Of a stretch of 64,000 nucleotides of DNA, positions 33,934 to 43,325 are shown piece by piece. Below the pieces are notes generated by a model that worked only from the letters and a program-made list of their open reading frames with translations, was not told the DNA's origin and ran no database searches. The stretch's first letter is position 1. Each line of letters starts with the position of its first letter. This DNA is from Actinosynnema sp. ALI-1.44 (GTDB taxonomy: Bacteria; Actinomycetota; Actinomycetes; Mycobacteriales; Pseudonocardiaceae): positions 1-64,000 of the forward strand of contig NZ_MTQO01000040.1 in the NCBI RefSeq assembly GCF_001984155.1, read 5' to 3'. Position numbers and translations under genes: made by a program.

Positions 33934-34210
33934 TGGCGAGCAGGATCATTTCCTTCGCCGGCGCCGTGCCGGTGGCCCGGCGCTCCAACAGGATGAGCCC
34001 GGCGTAGCAGTGCAGCAACAGGTCGGCGGTGACTGTCCGGCCATGCTCCCTGGCCTCTGCGACGAGACACAACGCAGCGATCCGCAATGCGCTGGCGCGC
34101 TTGGCCGTGAGCTCCTGCTGCTGTTTGAACACCGAGGTCGCGGACTCGGCGAACTTGCGTCCCACTGTTTGGGCCCATGGCGTCGGCGGGAGGTTCGCCT
34201 CGCCGCACAC
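33926..34210 (-). CDS. Hypothetical small protein
   Basis: I do not recognise this roughly 94-residue protein. It has a polar first part ([21 protein letters not shown]) and a helical, Ala/Leu-rich second part ([35 protein letters not shown]). The frame extends to 34345, but that part runs through the phased repeats and reads TTPGTTWHHH-like sequence, so the GTG at 34210 is a better though weak start. Three frames are open here and I cannot exclude that none is real. It is divergent from the ribbon-helix-helix gene and could be its regulated neighbour. Confidence 0.4.
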   Translation of the reverse strand: MCGEANLPPTPWAQTVGRKFAESATSVFKQQQELTAKRASALRIAALCLVAEAREHGRTVTADLLLHCYAGLILLERRATGTAPAKEMILLATT

Positions 34211-34271
34211 GTCGTAGCGCGCCGCGGTACTTGGCGCATCGCCCGACCCTCCGGGGCCCGCGAGGCGGTGG

Positions 34272-34390
34272 TGGTGCCATGTGGTGCCAGGCGTGGTGTC
34301 GCCATGGTGTCGCCTCTGACCTGCGAAAACGCAACTTGGTGCCATGAAAGGGTTGCAATGGTGTCATCGTGGTGCCATAGTTAGTGCCAT
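34272..34390 (+). repeat. Helically phased array of TGGTGYCA repeats
   Basis: Copies of TGGTGCCA or close variants (TGGTGTCR, TAGTGCCA) begin at 34272, 34282, 34294, 34305, 34337, 34359, 34370 and 34382. Spacings are 10, 12, 11, 32, 22, 11 and 12 bases, close to multiples of one DNA turn, all on the same strand. The last copy overlaps the start codon of the ribbon-helix-helix gene. Arrays like this fit cooperative binding of Arc/MetJ-type dimers, so the adjacent gene product is the likely binder. Confidence 0.75.
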
Positions 34391-34886
34391 GGACCTCACC
34401 CCCTACGTCGAGAACCTCCGGGCCGAACTGGCGACCGCTGCCGAGGCAGGTGGGGCGGAGGCCCGGGCGCTGGCCGAGCGACTCACCGCGCCGCTGGACT
34501 CGGCGACCCGGCTGACGCTGCTTGATGCCCTGTCGGCGGCCGCGGCGGAGATCACCCGTGATCTCCTGCCCGGATCGGTCGAGGTCCGGCTGCGTGGGCG
34601 GGACCCCGATTTCGTGGTGGTGCCACCTGTGGTGCCAGACGAGGCGGAACCGGAGCCCGTGCCCGTCCCGGTGGCCCTCGCCGACGAGGCCGCCACCGCC
34701 CGGATCAACTTCCGGCTCCCCGAGCAGCTCAAACAACGCGTCGAACAAGCCGCCAACCGGGACGGGGTGTCGATCAACGCATGGCTCGTGCGGGCCGTCG
34801 CCACGATGGTCGACGCCGATGGTGCCACCAGGAAGCGCTCTCGCGATTCGTGGGACGGACAGAGTTTCTCCGGCTGGGTCCGCTAA
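34389..34886 (+). CDS. Ribbon-helix-helix (HicB-like) regulator
   Basis: The 165-residue protein has an N-terminal helical part rich in Ala and Glu, a Pro/Val linker (PDEAEPEPVPVPV), and a C-terminal ribbon-helix-helix domain, INFRLPEQLKQRVEQAANR followed by DGVSINAWLVRAV, as in Arc or HicB antitoxins. No toxin gene adjoins. There is no Shine-Dalgarno; TAGTTA five bases before the ATG suggests a leaderless message. It lies behind an array of phased repeats and upstream of a DUF4097 gene and an ABC exporter, which it probably regulates. TGGTGCCA also occurs inside its own coding region near 34618, 34632 and 34824. Confidence 0.82.
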   Translation: MDLTPYVENLRAELATAAEAGGAEARALAERLTAPLDSATRLTLLDALSAAAAEITRDLLPGSVEVRLRGRDPDFVVVPPVVPDEAEPEPVPVPVALADEAATARINFRLPEQLKQRVEQAANRDGVSINAWLVRAVATMVDADGATRKRSRDSWDGQSFSGWVR

Positions 34887-34916
34887 CCGACCGAATCACT
34901 GAAAGGAAATGCTGTC

Positions 34917-35756
34917 ATGACTGTTTTCCAGACCCCGGAACCCATTGCCGTCACGCTCGAGATGTCGGTCGGCGAGGCCCGCGTCTACGCCAGCGACCGC
35001 GCCGACACCGTGGTCGAAGTCCGCCCGCAGCACGAATCCAGTAGCAACGACCGGAAGGCGGTCGAGAAGACCGTTGTCGAGTACTCGAACGGCCGACTGC
35101 TGATCAGGACGCCGAAGGCGCCGATCGTCGGCAAGGGCGGCACCGTCGACATCACCATCGAGGTGCCGACGGGCAGCAGGTTGAGCGGAGACAGCCAGGT
35201 CGTCGACCTCCGTGTCGAAGGACGTCTCGGCGAGGTGCGGTATAAGGCGCAGCACGGCGGCGCGCGGTTCGAGCACACAGGCCCGTTGAACGTCGACACC
35301 GGGCACGGAAACCTGGTCGTCGGCCAGGTGGCCGGGCACGCCGACCTGCGGACCGGTTCCGGCGACGTCAACCTCGGCAAGGTCGACGGCACCGCGGTCG
35401 TCAAGAACACCAACGGCCACATCAGGATCGGTGACGTCACCGGTGAACTGCGGGTGACCGCAGGCAACGGCACCGTCGAGGTCGAGTCGGCGTCAGCCGG
35501 GGTGACGGTCAAGAACACGCATGGCGACATCCGCGTCGGTGAGGTGGTGCGCGGTACGGCGACGCTGACCACCAACCACGGTGGCGTGGAAGTCGGTGTC
35601 CGCCAGGGAACCGCCGCCTGGCTGGAGCTCAAGACCAAGCACGGCAAGGTCCGCAACAGCCTGGATGCCGCCGACGCCCCGGCGCGGAACGAGGACACCG
35701 TGGAAGTCCGTGTGCACACCGGATTCGGCAACATCACCATTCACCGCGCAGCCTGA
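34917..35756 (+). CDS. DUF4097 beta-helix protein
   Basis: The 279-residue protein is made of short repeating beta units (DTGHGNLVVGQVAG, TGSGDVNLGKVDG, NTNGHIRIGDVTG, NTHGDIRVGEVVRG, NHGGVEVGVRQG), the pattern of the DUF4097 putative adhesin or beta-helix family. There is no signal peptide, so it is probably cytosolic. Function is unknown. The ATG has AAGGAAA about 12 bases upstream. It sits 30 bases behind the ribbon-helix-helix gene and 112 bases before the ABC exporter, an association often seen in actinomycetes. Confidence 0.85.
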   Translation: MTVFQTPEPIAVTLEMSVGEARVYASDRADTVVEVRPQHESSSNDRKAVEKTVVEYSNGRLLIRTPKAPIVGKGGTVDITIEVPTGSRLSGDSQVVDLRVEGRLGEVRYKAQHGGARFEHTGPLNVDTGHGNLVVGQVAGHADLRTGSGDVNLGKVDGTAVVKNTNGHIRIGDVTGELRVTAGNGTVEVESASAGVTVKNTHGDIRVGEVVRGTATLTTNHGGVEVGVRQGTAAWLELKTKHGKVRNSLDAADAPARNEDTVEVRVHTGFGNITIHRAA

Positions 35757-35868
35757 TCTCCTTTCATCGCGGTTCTTTCTTTTCCCACAACGAATTCGCA
35801 CCGGGGCAGAAGTGTGCCTCGAGAAGCCGACCAAGCGCTTGCTACAACACTGCTACCAGTGAGGAACC

Positions 35869-36798
35869 ATGAAACTCGCGATCAACGCGGCCGGACTGCG
35901 CAAGTCCTACGGCGACAAGGTCGTGCTCGACGGCATCGATCTGCGGGTCGCCGAGGGAACGATCTTCTCCCTGCTCGGCCCGAACGGGGCGGGCAAGACC
36001 ACGACCGTGCAGATCCTGTCGACGTTGCTGACCGCCGACGGCGGCCAAGCCGTTGTGGCAGGCCATGATCTGTCCGTCAACCCGAGCGGTGTACGCGGCT
36101 CGATCGGCGTCACCGGCCAGTTCTCCGCGGTGGACACCATGCTCACCGGGGAGGAGAACCTGCTGCTGATGTGCGACCTGCACCACCTGTCCAAGGCGGA
36201 GGGCCGCAGGCGCACGGCGGAACTGCTCGAGCAGTTCGACCTGGTCGAAGCGGCCCGCAAGACACCGATGCAGTACTCGGGCGGGATGCGCCGCAGGCTC
36301 GACCTGGCGATGACGCTCACCGGCGCGCCCAGGATCATCTTCCTCGACGAGCCGACCACCGGCCTCGACCCACGCAGCCGCCGCACGATGTGGGACATCA
36401 TCCGCCAGCTCGTCAAGGACGGCGTGACGATCTTCCTCACCACGCAGTACCTGGAGGAAGCCGACCAGCTCGCCGACCGGATCGCCGTGCTCAACGGCGG
36501 CAAACTGGTCGCGGAGGGCACGGCCGACCAGCTCAAGCGGATGATCCCCGGCGGGCACATCCGGCTCCAGTTCACCGGCGTACCCCAGCTGGACTACGCG
36601 GCCCACCTGTTCGGCAACGCGTCCCGCGACGACGACACGTTGACGTTGGACGTGCCGTCCGACGGCGGTGTGCACTCGCTGCGGTCGTTGCTCGACCACC
36701 TTGACCACAACAGGATCGACGTCGCCAGCCTGTCGGTCCACCTGCCCGACCTCGACGACGTCTTCTTCGCCCTGACCACAAAGGACGGTGTCCGGTGA
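35869..36798 (+). CDS. DrrA-type ABC exporter ATPase
   Basis: The 309-residue ATPase belongs to the daunorubicin-resistance DrrA group: LGPNGAGKTTTVQIL (Walker A), YSGGMRRRLDLAMTL (signature), IIFLDEPTTGLDPRSRR (Walker B), and the family tail after residue 230 ending LDDVFFALTTKDG. It powers export of a lipophilic compound or drug. GAGGAACC precedes the ATG. It overlaps the permease gene as GTGA. Regulation by the ribbon-helix-helix protein two genes upstream is inferred from the order. Confidence 0.92.
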   Translation: MKLAINAAGLRKSYGDKVVLDGIDLRVAEGTIFSLLGPNGAGKTTTVQILSTLLTADGGQAVVAGHDLSVNPSGVRGSIGVTGQFSAVDTMLTGEENLLLMCDLHHLSKAEGRRRTAELLEQFDLVEAARKTPMQYSGGMRRRLDLAMTLTGAPRIIFLDEPTTGLDPRSRRTMWDIIRQLVKDGVTIFLTTQYLEEADQLADRIAVLNGGKLVAEGTADQLKRMIPGGHIRLQFTGVPQLDYAAHLFGNASRDDDTLTLDVPSDGGVHSLRSLLDHLDHNRIDVASLSVHLPDLDDVFFALTTKDGVR

Positions 36799-37571
36799 GC
36801 AGCATCGCTCTGGCCGTGCGTGATTCCGCCACGATGTTGCGCCGCGACTTCACGCACTCCCGGCGCAACCTGATGATGACCCTCAGCGGGATCGCCGTGC
36901 CGGTGTTCATGATGCTGCTGTTCGTCGGCGTTTTCGGCGGTGCGTTCGGCACTTCCGGCTCGGGCAGCGAGTACATCGACTACCTGGCACCGGGGATCAT
37001 CATCATGGCCGCGGGTGCGGGTTCGGCCGCGACCGCGATCAAGATCTGCCAGGACATGGCGGAAGGCATCATCTCCAGGTTCCGCACGATGGACATCGCC
37101 CGCTCGTCCATCCTGATCGGACAGGTGATCGGCAGCGTGGTCCGCACGGTCGTCAGCGGCGCGCTGGTGATCGGAGTGGCGCTCCTGCTCGGGTTCAGCC
37201 CGCGGGCGAGCTTCGGCGACTGGCTGGCCGTGCTCGGCGTGTACGTCCTGCTGACCTTCGCGGTCACCTGGCTGGCCGTGGGATTCGGGCTGAAGGCGGC
37301 GACCGTGGCCGGTGCCAACAGCCTGTCGCTGATCCTGCAGTTCCTGCCGTTCATCAGCAGCGCCTTCGTGCCGACCGGCTCGATGTCCGGCCCGGTCCGC
37401 TGGTTCGCCGAGAACCAGCCCTACACGCCGGTCATCGAAACCGTCCGCGGCCTGCTGATGGGAACCCCGATCGGCAACAGCGCCGCCCTCGCCGTCGGCT
37501 GGTGTGTCCTGCTCAGCATCGTCGGCTACCTCTGGTCTCGCAAGCTGTACAACCGCCCACGCGCCAGCTGA
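36795..37571 (+). CDS. DrrB-type ABC exporter permease
   Basis: The 258-residue ABC-2 permease has six hydrophobic helices (about 25-50, 60-85, 105-130, 140-165, 170-195 and 230-250). The GFGLKAATVAGANSLSLILQFLPFISSAFVPTGSM stretch is characteristic of DrrB relatives and is quoted here in two parts: GFGLKAATVAGANSL and FLPFISSAFVPTGSM. It forms the channel for the ATPase encoded upstream, whose stop it overlaps. The start is the GTG of the GTGA overlap. A terminator follows directly. Confidence 0.9.
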   Translation: MSSIALAVRDSATMLRRDFTHSRRNLMMTLSGIAVPVFMMLLFVGVFGGAFGTSGSGSEYIDYLAPGIIIMAAGAGSAATAIKICQDMAEGIISRFRTMDIARSSILIGQVIGSVVRTVVSGALVIGVALLLGFSPRASFGDWLAVLGVYVLLTFAVTWLAVGFGLKAATVAGANSLSLILQFLPFISSAFVPTGSMSGPVRWFAENQPYTPVIETVRGLLMGTPIGNSAALAVGWCVLLSIVGYLWSRKLYNRPRAS

Positions 37572-37587
37572 CCCGAGGGGAGAGGAG

Positions 37588-37618
37588 CGCCCCCTTGTCC
37601 GCAACGGGCAAGGGGGCG
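37588..37618 (+). terminator. Terminator of the DrrAB operon
   Basis: CGCCCCCTTG at 37588-37597 pairs with CAAGGGGGCG at 37609-37618, a ten-base stem with an 11-base loop followed by TTT, 16 bases behind the permease stop. Confidence 0.88.
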
Positions 37619-37644
37619 TTTGACCTGCCGAGTACAAAGGGTGC

Positions 37645-38991
37645 ATGCGATTATCTGGGGTATTGATCTTGATTGTGGCTGTGTGGCTGGGTTTCGTGAC
37701 ACCGGTTTCGGCAGGCGTTGTTCGGTACGAGGGTGAGATCGACGGCGCGAAGTACCGGGTGATGGTCCCGTCCAACTGGAACGGCACCTTGGTCCTGTGG
37801 AGCCATGGCACGTACGGGTCCGCGCCGAGCCGGATCGCGTTGACGTCACAACCGGCGACCGAGGACTACCTGCTGGCGCGCGGGTACGCGTTGGGGGCGT
37901 CCAGTTTCCGGACCGTCGTCGGCTGGTCGATCGAAGACGGGCTGCGCGACCAGGTGAAACTGCTCGACTGGTTCAAGCGCACGATCGGCCACCCGCGCCG
38001 CACCATTTCGGCCGGTGAGTCGGTCGGCGGGATGACCGCGACCGCGCTCGCCGAGCGCAATCCTCAGTGGTTCGACGGAGTCATGGCGTTGTGCGGCCCG
38101 TTCGCGGGCGGCATCGCGTTCTGGAACACCAACCTGGACCTGATGTTCGCGCTGCGCACCTTGCTCGACGCGGACTTCGACCTCGTCCGGATCCGTGACC
38201 CGCAGGCCAACCAGACCAAGGTGTTCACCCTGATCGACGGAGCCATGAAGGGCGACAAGGCGACACGGGCCAGGGTCGCGCTGGCCAGTGCGCTCGCCGA
38301 CCTGCCCGGCTGGTTCGACCCGACCAAGCCGCGCCCGACCTCTCTCGACGAGCAGGTCGACTGGCTGGGTTTCTGGGCCCGGTACTACAAATCCGGCACT
38401 GCGGGCGTCGCACGGTCCGATATGGAGCGTTGGGCCGGTGGAAACCCGAGCTGGAACACCGGTGTCGACTACCGGACAGTTCTGGCCCGGTCGAGCGAAT
38501 TCGGTCTGGTCAAACAGGTTTACGCCGCCGCGGGCCTGAACATCGACAAGGACCTCGATCGGCTGGCGCAGGCGCCGAGGGTCACGCCGGACCCGAAGGC
38601 GGTCGGGTACCTGGCGCGAACCAGCGTCCCGTTCGGCGTGAACCCCTGGCCGGTGGTGACCCTGCACAACGTCGCCGACGGCGCCACACCGCTGTCGAAC
38701 GACCGCGTGTACGCCGACAGGGTGTGGAACCCGGACAACCTGCGGCAGTACCAGATCAACCGCCCGGGTCACTGCACCTTCACGGCGTCCGAGGAGATCA
38801 CGGCCTTCCAGTCGCTGATCCGACGGCTGGACAGCGGGCGCTGGTCTGCGACCGATCCGGCGTCACTCAACACCGCGGCAAGCGGTCACGGGCCGGAAGC
38901 ACAGTTGATCTTCAGCCAGCTGACTGACGAATTCCTGCCAGCCCGACCGGCGTTCGCGCCGCACAGACCTGGCTCGTTCCCCCGGGCCTAG
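37645..38991 (+). CDS. Secreted alpha/beta-hydrolase
   Basis: The 448-residue protein starts with a signal peptide (MRLSGVLILIVAVWLGF, cut near residue 24) and continues as an alpha/beta-hydrolase: LVLWSHGTYGS oxyanion strand, SAGESVGGMTATAL with the nucleophile Ser, and RPGHCTFTASEE with the catalytic His. It resembles actinobacterial exported hydrolases of unknown substrate; a carboxylesterase or peptidase-like role is possible. The ATG has no strong Shine-Dalgarno. It follows the DrrAB terminator and converges with the DUF6104 gene, overlapping it by four bases. Confidence 0.85.
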   Translation: MRLSGVLILIVAVWLGFVTPVSAGVVRYEGEIDGAKYRVMVPSNWNGTLVLWSHGTYGSAPSRIALTSQPATEDYLLARGYALGASSFRTVVGWSIEDGLRDQVKLLDWFKRTIGHPRRTISAGESVGGMTATALAERNPQWFDGVMALCGPFAGGIAFWNTNLDLMFALRTLLDADFDLVRIRDPQANQTKVFTLIDGAMKGDKATRARVALASALADLPGWFDPTKPRPTSLDEQVDWLGFWARYYKSGTAGVARSDMERWAGGNPSWNTGVDYRTVLARSSEFGLVKQVYAAAGLNIDKDLDRLAQAPRVTPDPKAVGYLARTSVPFGVNPWPVVTLHNVADGATPLSNDRVYADRVWNPDNLRQYQINRPGHCTFTASEEITAFQSLIRRLDSGRWSATDPASLNTAASGHGPEAQLIFSQLTDEFLPARPAFAPHRPGSFPRA

Positions 38992-39167
38992 TCGTCGAGA
39001 TCGTCGTCGTCGCGGGCGAGGTACGTGGCGAGGCGTTCGATGGCCTCTTCGTAGTCGGGGTTGGCGTCGACGAAGGCGCGGAGCTTCTCCGACAGCCAGC
39101 CGAGAGTGACCTCCTCGTCGCCACGGCGCCCTTCGAGCTCCTCGATGCCACGGTCAGTGAAGTACAT
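38988..39167 (-). CDS. DUF6104 family small protein
   Basis: The 59-residue acidic protein begins MYFTDRGIEELEGRRGDEEV and ends in an Asp run (ARDDDDLDD). It fits the actinobacterial DUF6104 family found beside 2-oxoglutarate dehydrogenase genes. GGAGAAACCGC precedes the ATG. It lies downstream of kgd in the same direction, but a strong hairpin separates them. The sequence shows two predicted helices, and the function is unknown. Confidence 0.88.
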   Translation of the reverse strand: MYFTDRGIEELEGRRGDEEVTLGWLSEKLRAFVDANPDYEEAIERLATYLARDDDDLDD

Positions 39168-39190
39168 GCGGTTTCTCCATACAACAAAGC

Positions 39191-39218
39191 GGCTCCCGGG
39201 GCGCGCGCCCCGGGAGCC
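39191..39218 (-). terminator. Terminator of kgd
   Basis: GGCTCCCGGGGC at 39191-39202 pairs with 39207-39218, a 12-base perfect stem around GCGC, 20 bases behind the kgd stop and upstream of the DUF6104 start. Confidence 0.9.
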
Positions 39219-39238
39219 ATCCTGCTACACCTACGAGG

Positions 39239-42200
39239 TCAGTCCGCGAAGGCCTTCTCGATCAGCTCACGCTGCTCGACCTCGTGCACCTTCGACGACC
39301 CCACCGACGGGGCCGCCATCGGGCGCCGCGAGACGCGCTTCATGGCGCCCATCCGCTCCGGGAACTTCTCCCGCACGAACAGGCCGTAGAACGGCCACGA
39401 GCCCTGGTTGGCCGGTTCCTCCTGCACCCAGCGCACGTCGTGCGCGTTCGGATAGCGGTCGAAGATCTGGCCGAGCTTCTTCTGCGGCACCGGGTAGAGC
39501 TGCTCGACCCGCACGATCGCGGTGTCGGTCACGCCGCGCTTGGCCTGTTCGGCCGCCAGCTCGTAGTAGAGCTTGCCGGACACGAACAGGATCTTGCGCA
39601 CGCCCTGCGGGTCCGGCTGCGTCGGGTCGTCGAGCACCGACATGAACTTCTTGTCGGTGAAGTCCTCGACCGGGCTGACCGCGGCCTTGTTGCGCAGCAT
39701 CGACTTCGGTGTGAAGACGATCAACGGCCGGGTCACGCCGTCCAGCGCGTGCCTGCGCAGCAGGTGGAAGTAGTTCGCCGGGGTGGACGGGATCGCCACG
39801 GTCATCGAACCCTCCGCGCACAGCTGCAGCCAGCGCTCGATCCGGCCCGACGTGTGGTCCGGGCCCTGGCCCTCGTGGCCGTGCGGCAGCAGCAGCACGA
39901 CGTCCGACAGCTGGCCCCACTTGGCCTCCGAGGAGGAGATGAACTCGTCGATCACCGACTGGGCGCCGTTGACGAAGTCACCGAACTGCGCTTCCCACAA
40001 CACCAGCGCGTCACCGTTGGCGACCGAGTAGCCGTACTCGAAGCCGACGGCCGCGTACTCCGACAGCGCCGAGTCGTAGACCATGAACCGGCCCTGGTCC
40101 GGGCTCAGGTTCTGCAGCGGCGTGTACTCCTGGCCGGTCTTGCGGTCGACGACCACGGAGTGCCGCTGCACGAACGTGCCGCGCCGCGAGTCCTGACCCG
40201 CCAGGCGGACCAGCTTGCCCTCGAGGTTCAGCGAACCGAACGCCAGCAGCTCGCCGAACGCCCAGTCGATGTCACCCTCACGGGCCATCTTGGCGCGCCG
40301 CTCGAGCACCGGCTTGACCCTCGGGTGCGGGGTGAAGCCCTCCGGCAGGTTGATGTGCGCGTCGGCGATCGTCTCGATCACCTCACGCGGCACCGCGGTC
40401 GGCACGCGGGCGGGCACCTGCTGCTCCTCCTCGACCGACGGGCTCGGCACCGGTGGGTGCTTCTCGAGCTCACGCACCTCGTTGAAGACGTGCTCGAGCT
40501 GCGAGGAGAAGTCGCGCAGTGCCTTCTCGGCCTCTTCGACGGAGATGTCACCACGGCCGATCAGGGCCTCGGTGTACGTCTTGCGGACGCTGCGCTTGGT
40601 GTCGATGATGTCGTACATCGCGGGCTGCGTCATCGACGGGTCGTCGCCCTCGTTGTGGCCACGGCGCCGGTAGCACAGCATGTCGATCACGACGTCCTTG
40701 TTGAACGCCTGGCGGTAGTCCATCGCCAGCCTGGCCACCCAGTGGCAGGCCTCCGGGTCGTCGCCGTTCACGTGGAACACCGGCGCCTGGATCATCTTGG
40801 CCACGTCGGTCGCGTACTGGCTGGAGCGCGAGTGCTCCGGCGCGGTGGTGAAGCCGACCTGGTTGTTGATGATCACGTGCACCGTGCCGCCGGTGCGGTA
40901 CCCGCGCAGCAGCGCGAGGTTCAACGTCTCGGCGACCACGCCTTGTCCCGCGAACGCGGCGTCGCCGTGCAGCGCGACCGGCAGGACCGTGAAGCCCTCG
41001 CCACCCTTGTCGAGGATGTCCTGCTTGGCCCGCACGATGCCCTCGAGCACCGGGTCGACCGTCTCCAGGTGCGACGGGTTGGCGGTCAGCGACACCTTGG
41101 TCTCGCCGTCGCCGAACATCCGGAAGTACTTGCCCTCGGCACCGAGGTGGTACTTCACATCGCCGGAGCCGTGCGCCTGGCCCGGGTCGAGGTTGCCCTC
41201 GAACTCGCGGAAGATCTGCGAGATCGGCTTGCCGACGATGTTGGCGAGCACGTTCAGCCTGCCGCGGTGCGGCATGCCGATGACGACCTCGTCCAACTCG
41301 GCCTCGGCCGCCTTGTCCAGGACCGTGTCGAGCAGCGGGATGACGCTCTCGCCGCCCTCGAGCGAGAACCGCTTCTGGCCGACGTACTTGGTCTGCAGGA
41401 ACGTCTCGAACGCCTCGGCGGCGTTGAGCTTGGACAGGATGTACTTCTGCACGGCCGCGTCGGGCTTCTCGTGCGGGATCTCCACCCGGTCCTGGATCCA
41501 GCGGCGCTCCGCCGGGTCGAGGATGTGCGTGTACTCGATGCCGACGGTCCGGCAGTACGAGTCACGCAGCACGCTGAGCACGTCGCGCAGCTTCATCCGC
41601 TCCTGACCTGCGAACCCGCCGACGGCGAACTCGCGGTCGAGGTCCCACAGGGTCAGGCCGTGCGAGAGGATGTCCAGGTCGTCGTGGCGGCGCTGGCGGT
41701 AGTTCAGCGGGTCCGTGTCGGCCATCAGGTGGCCGCGGTTGCGGAACGCGTCGATCAGCTCGATGACACGGGCGGCCTTGTCGAGCGTGCCCTCCGGGAT
41801 GTCCTGCACCCAGCGGATCGGCTCGTAGGGGATGCGCAGCGAGGTGAAGACGTCGTCGTAGAACTTGTCGTCGCCGAGCAGCAGCTGGTGGATCCGGCGG
41901 AGGAACTCGCCGGACTCGGCGCCCTGGATGATCCGGTGGTCGTAGGTGGACGTCAGCGTCATGATCTTGCTGATGCCCATCTCGACCAGTGCCTTCTCAC
42001 TGGTGCCCTGGTACTGCGCGGGGTACTCCATCGCGCCGACGCCGATGATCGCGCCCTGGCCCGCGGTCAGCCTCGGCACCGAGTGGTTGGTGCCGATGGT
42101 GCCGGGGTTGGTCAGCGAGATCGTGGTTCCGGCGAAGTCCTCGGTGCCCAGGTTGCCGCCGCGGGCCTTGCGGATCAGGTCCTCGTAGGCCTGCCAGAAC

Positions 42201-42976
42201 TGCGCGAAGGTCATCTCCTCGCAGCCCTTGATGGACGCGACGACCAGGTTGCGCGCGCCGTCCTTGCCCGGCAGGTCGATGGCGAGGCCGAGGTTCACGT
42301 GTTCGGGCGTGACCAGCTGCGGCTTGCCGTCCACCACGGCGTAGTGCCGGTTCATGTTCGGGTAGTCCTTCAGCGCACGCACGAGGGCGTAGCCGATCAG
42401 GTGCGTGAAGGAGATCTTGCCGCCGCGCGTGCGGCGCAACCGGTTGTTGATCACGACCCGGTTGTCGAACAGCAGCTTGGCGGGCACCGCGCGCACGCTC
42501 GTCGCGGTGGGAACCGTCAGCGACTGCTCCATGTTCTTCGCGATCGCCGCGGCGGCGCCCCGGATCGGCTTGCTGGTGTCGCCGTCGGCCTTCGCGGGCT
42601 CCGGCTTCTTGGCGGCTGGAGCGGCCGCTGCCGCCTTCGTCGGCTTCGGGGGTGCCGACGACGGCGCGGCTGCCTTGGGCTGGGCGGCCTTCGGTGCGGC
42701 TGCCTGGGGAGCTGCTGCCTTCGGTGCGGCGGGCGCCTGGCCGTTGGTGTCGGGAGCAGGTGGATCGATCTTGGTGACCGTCTTGGTCTGCCCGGTCGCG
42801 CTGTTGCTGGCCACGCCCTGAGCCCGCTGCTGAGTGGGCTTGTAATCGGCGAAGAAGTCGTGCCACGCGGGGTCTACTGACGTGGGATCCGCGAGGAACT
42901 GCTCGTACATCTCTTCGACGAGCCACTCGTTGGGGCCGAACTGTGACGCAGGGCTGCTGCTGGACACGGCTGGCAC
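39239..42976 (-). CDS. kgd: Multifunctional 2-oxoglutarate dehydrogenase E1/decarboxylase
   Basis: The 1245-residue enzyme is the actinobacterial E1 with a fused succinyltransferase domain (Kgd/SucA). The N-terminus has [19 protein letters not shown], an Ala/Pro/Lys linker (about 45-135, [20 protein letters not shown] type), an E2-like catalytic domain without lipoyl domain (about 140-370, [13 protein letters not shown] with its histidine), then the thiamine-diphosphate E1 part ([42 protein letters not shown]). It oxidatively decarboxylates 2-oxoglutarate in the citric acid cycle and is regulated by GarA in mycobacteria. The start is GTG 42976 or the in-frame GTG three codons in. The 349 bases before it should hold its promoter. 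Confidence 0.96.
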   Translation of the reverse strand: MPAVSSSSPASQFGPNEWLVEEMYEQFLADPTSVDPAWHDFFADYKPTQQRAQGVASNSATGQTKTVTKIDPPAPDTNGQAPAAPKAAAPQAAAPKAAQPKAAAPSSAPPKPTKAAAAAPAAKKPEPAKADGDTSKPIRGAAAAIAKNMEQSLTVPTATSVRAVPAKLLFDNRVVINNRLRRTRGGKISFTHLIGYALVRALKDYPNMNRHYAVVDGKPQLVTPEHVNLGLAIDLPGKDGARNLVVASIKGCEEMTFAQFWQAYEDLIRKARGGNLGTEDFAGTTISLTNPGTIGTNHSVPRLTAGQGAIIGVGAMEYPAQYQGTSEKALVEMGISKIMTLTSTYDHRIIQGAESGEFLRRIHQLLLGDDKFYDDVFTSLRIPYEPIRWVQDIPEGTLDKAARVIELIDAFRNRGHLMADTDPLNYRQRRHDDLDILSHGLTLWDLDREFAVGGFAGQERMKLRDVLSVLRDSYCRTVGIEYTHILDPAERRWIQDRVEIPHEKPDAAVQKYILSKLNAAEAFETFLQTKYVGQKRFSLEGGESVIPLLDTVLDKAAEAELDEVVIGMPHRGRLNVLANIVGKPISQIFREFEGNLDPGQAHGSGDVKYHLGAEGKYFRMFGDGETKVSLTANPSHLETVDPVLEGIVRAKQDILDKGGEGFTVLPVALHGDAAFAGQGVVAETLNLALLRGYRTGGTVHVIINNQVGFTTAPEHSRSSQYATDVAKMIQAPVFHVNGDDPEACHWVARLAMDYRQAFNKDVVIDMLCYRRRGHNEGDDPSMTQPAMYDIIDTKRSVRKTYTEALIGRGDISVEEAEKALRDFSSQLEHVFNEVRELEKHPPVPSPSVEEEQQVPARVPTAVPREVIETIADAHINLPEGFTPHPRVKPVLERRAKMAREGDIDWAFGELLAFGSLNLEGKLVRLAGQDSRRGTFVQRHSVVVDRKTGQEYTPLQNLSPDQGRFMVYDSALSEYAAVGFEYGYSVANGDALVLWEAQFGDFVNGAQSVIDEFISSSEAKWGQLSDVVLLLPHGHEGQGPDHTSGRIERWLQLCAEGSMTVAIPSTPANYFHLLRRHALDGVTRPLIVFTPKSMLRNKAAVSPVEDFTDKKFMSVLDDPTQPDPQGVRKILFVSGKLYYELAAEQAKRGVTDTAIVRVEQLYPVPQKKLGQIFDRYPNAHDVRWVQEEPANQGSWPFYGLFVREKFPERMGAMKRVSRRPMAAPSVGSSKVHEVEQRELIEKAFAD

Positions 42977-43325
42977 TCGCCTCTATCCATACTCGTTCTC
43001 GATATTGAACACGCTCGCCAACCAGGCTAGTACCCCGCTCGGGCTGTGTGTGACCCGATTGAACCTTGTGCGCATCACGACGATGGGGTATTGCTCACTG
43101 AATCGATCAGGGAATCGATTCTCCCTGTCACTATCCCGGGGAAACGGTGAAGAAATCCAGTCGTTCGTAGGTCCACGATCCAGGTGGACCAGACCGTCCC
43201 CACCACGGACGTGCGCATGCCGAACACGCTCGTGTCTTTCAATCATCGACTGAACGAACCCGTTCGAGTGATGCCCGTCGGACATTCCGAGCCGACGCCC
43301 ATGAGTCCGCCATGGTCCCTCCCGG
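42977..43325. other. Region upstream of kgd
   Basis: This intergenic region between the ABC exporter stop and kgd start is AT-richer than the genes. It presumably carries the kgd promoter, but I cannot fix -35 and -10 elements. No gene or strong hairpin is seen. Short frames here have no ribosome site. Confidence 0.5.

Noticed and set aside
34389-34886. HicB-like protein as antitoxin of a HicAB system
   Set aside because: No HicA-like gene lies on either side; the 94-residue divergent frame does not resemble HicA.
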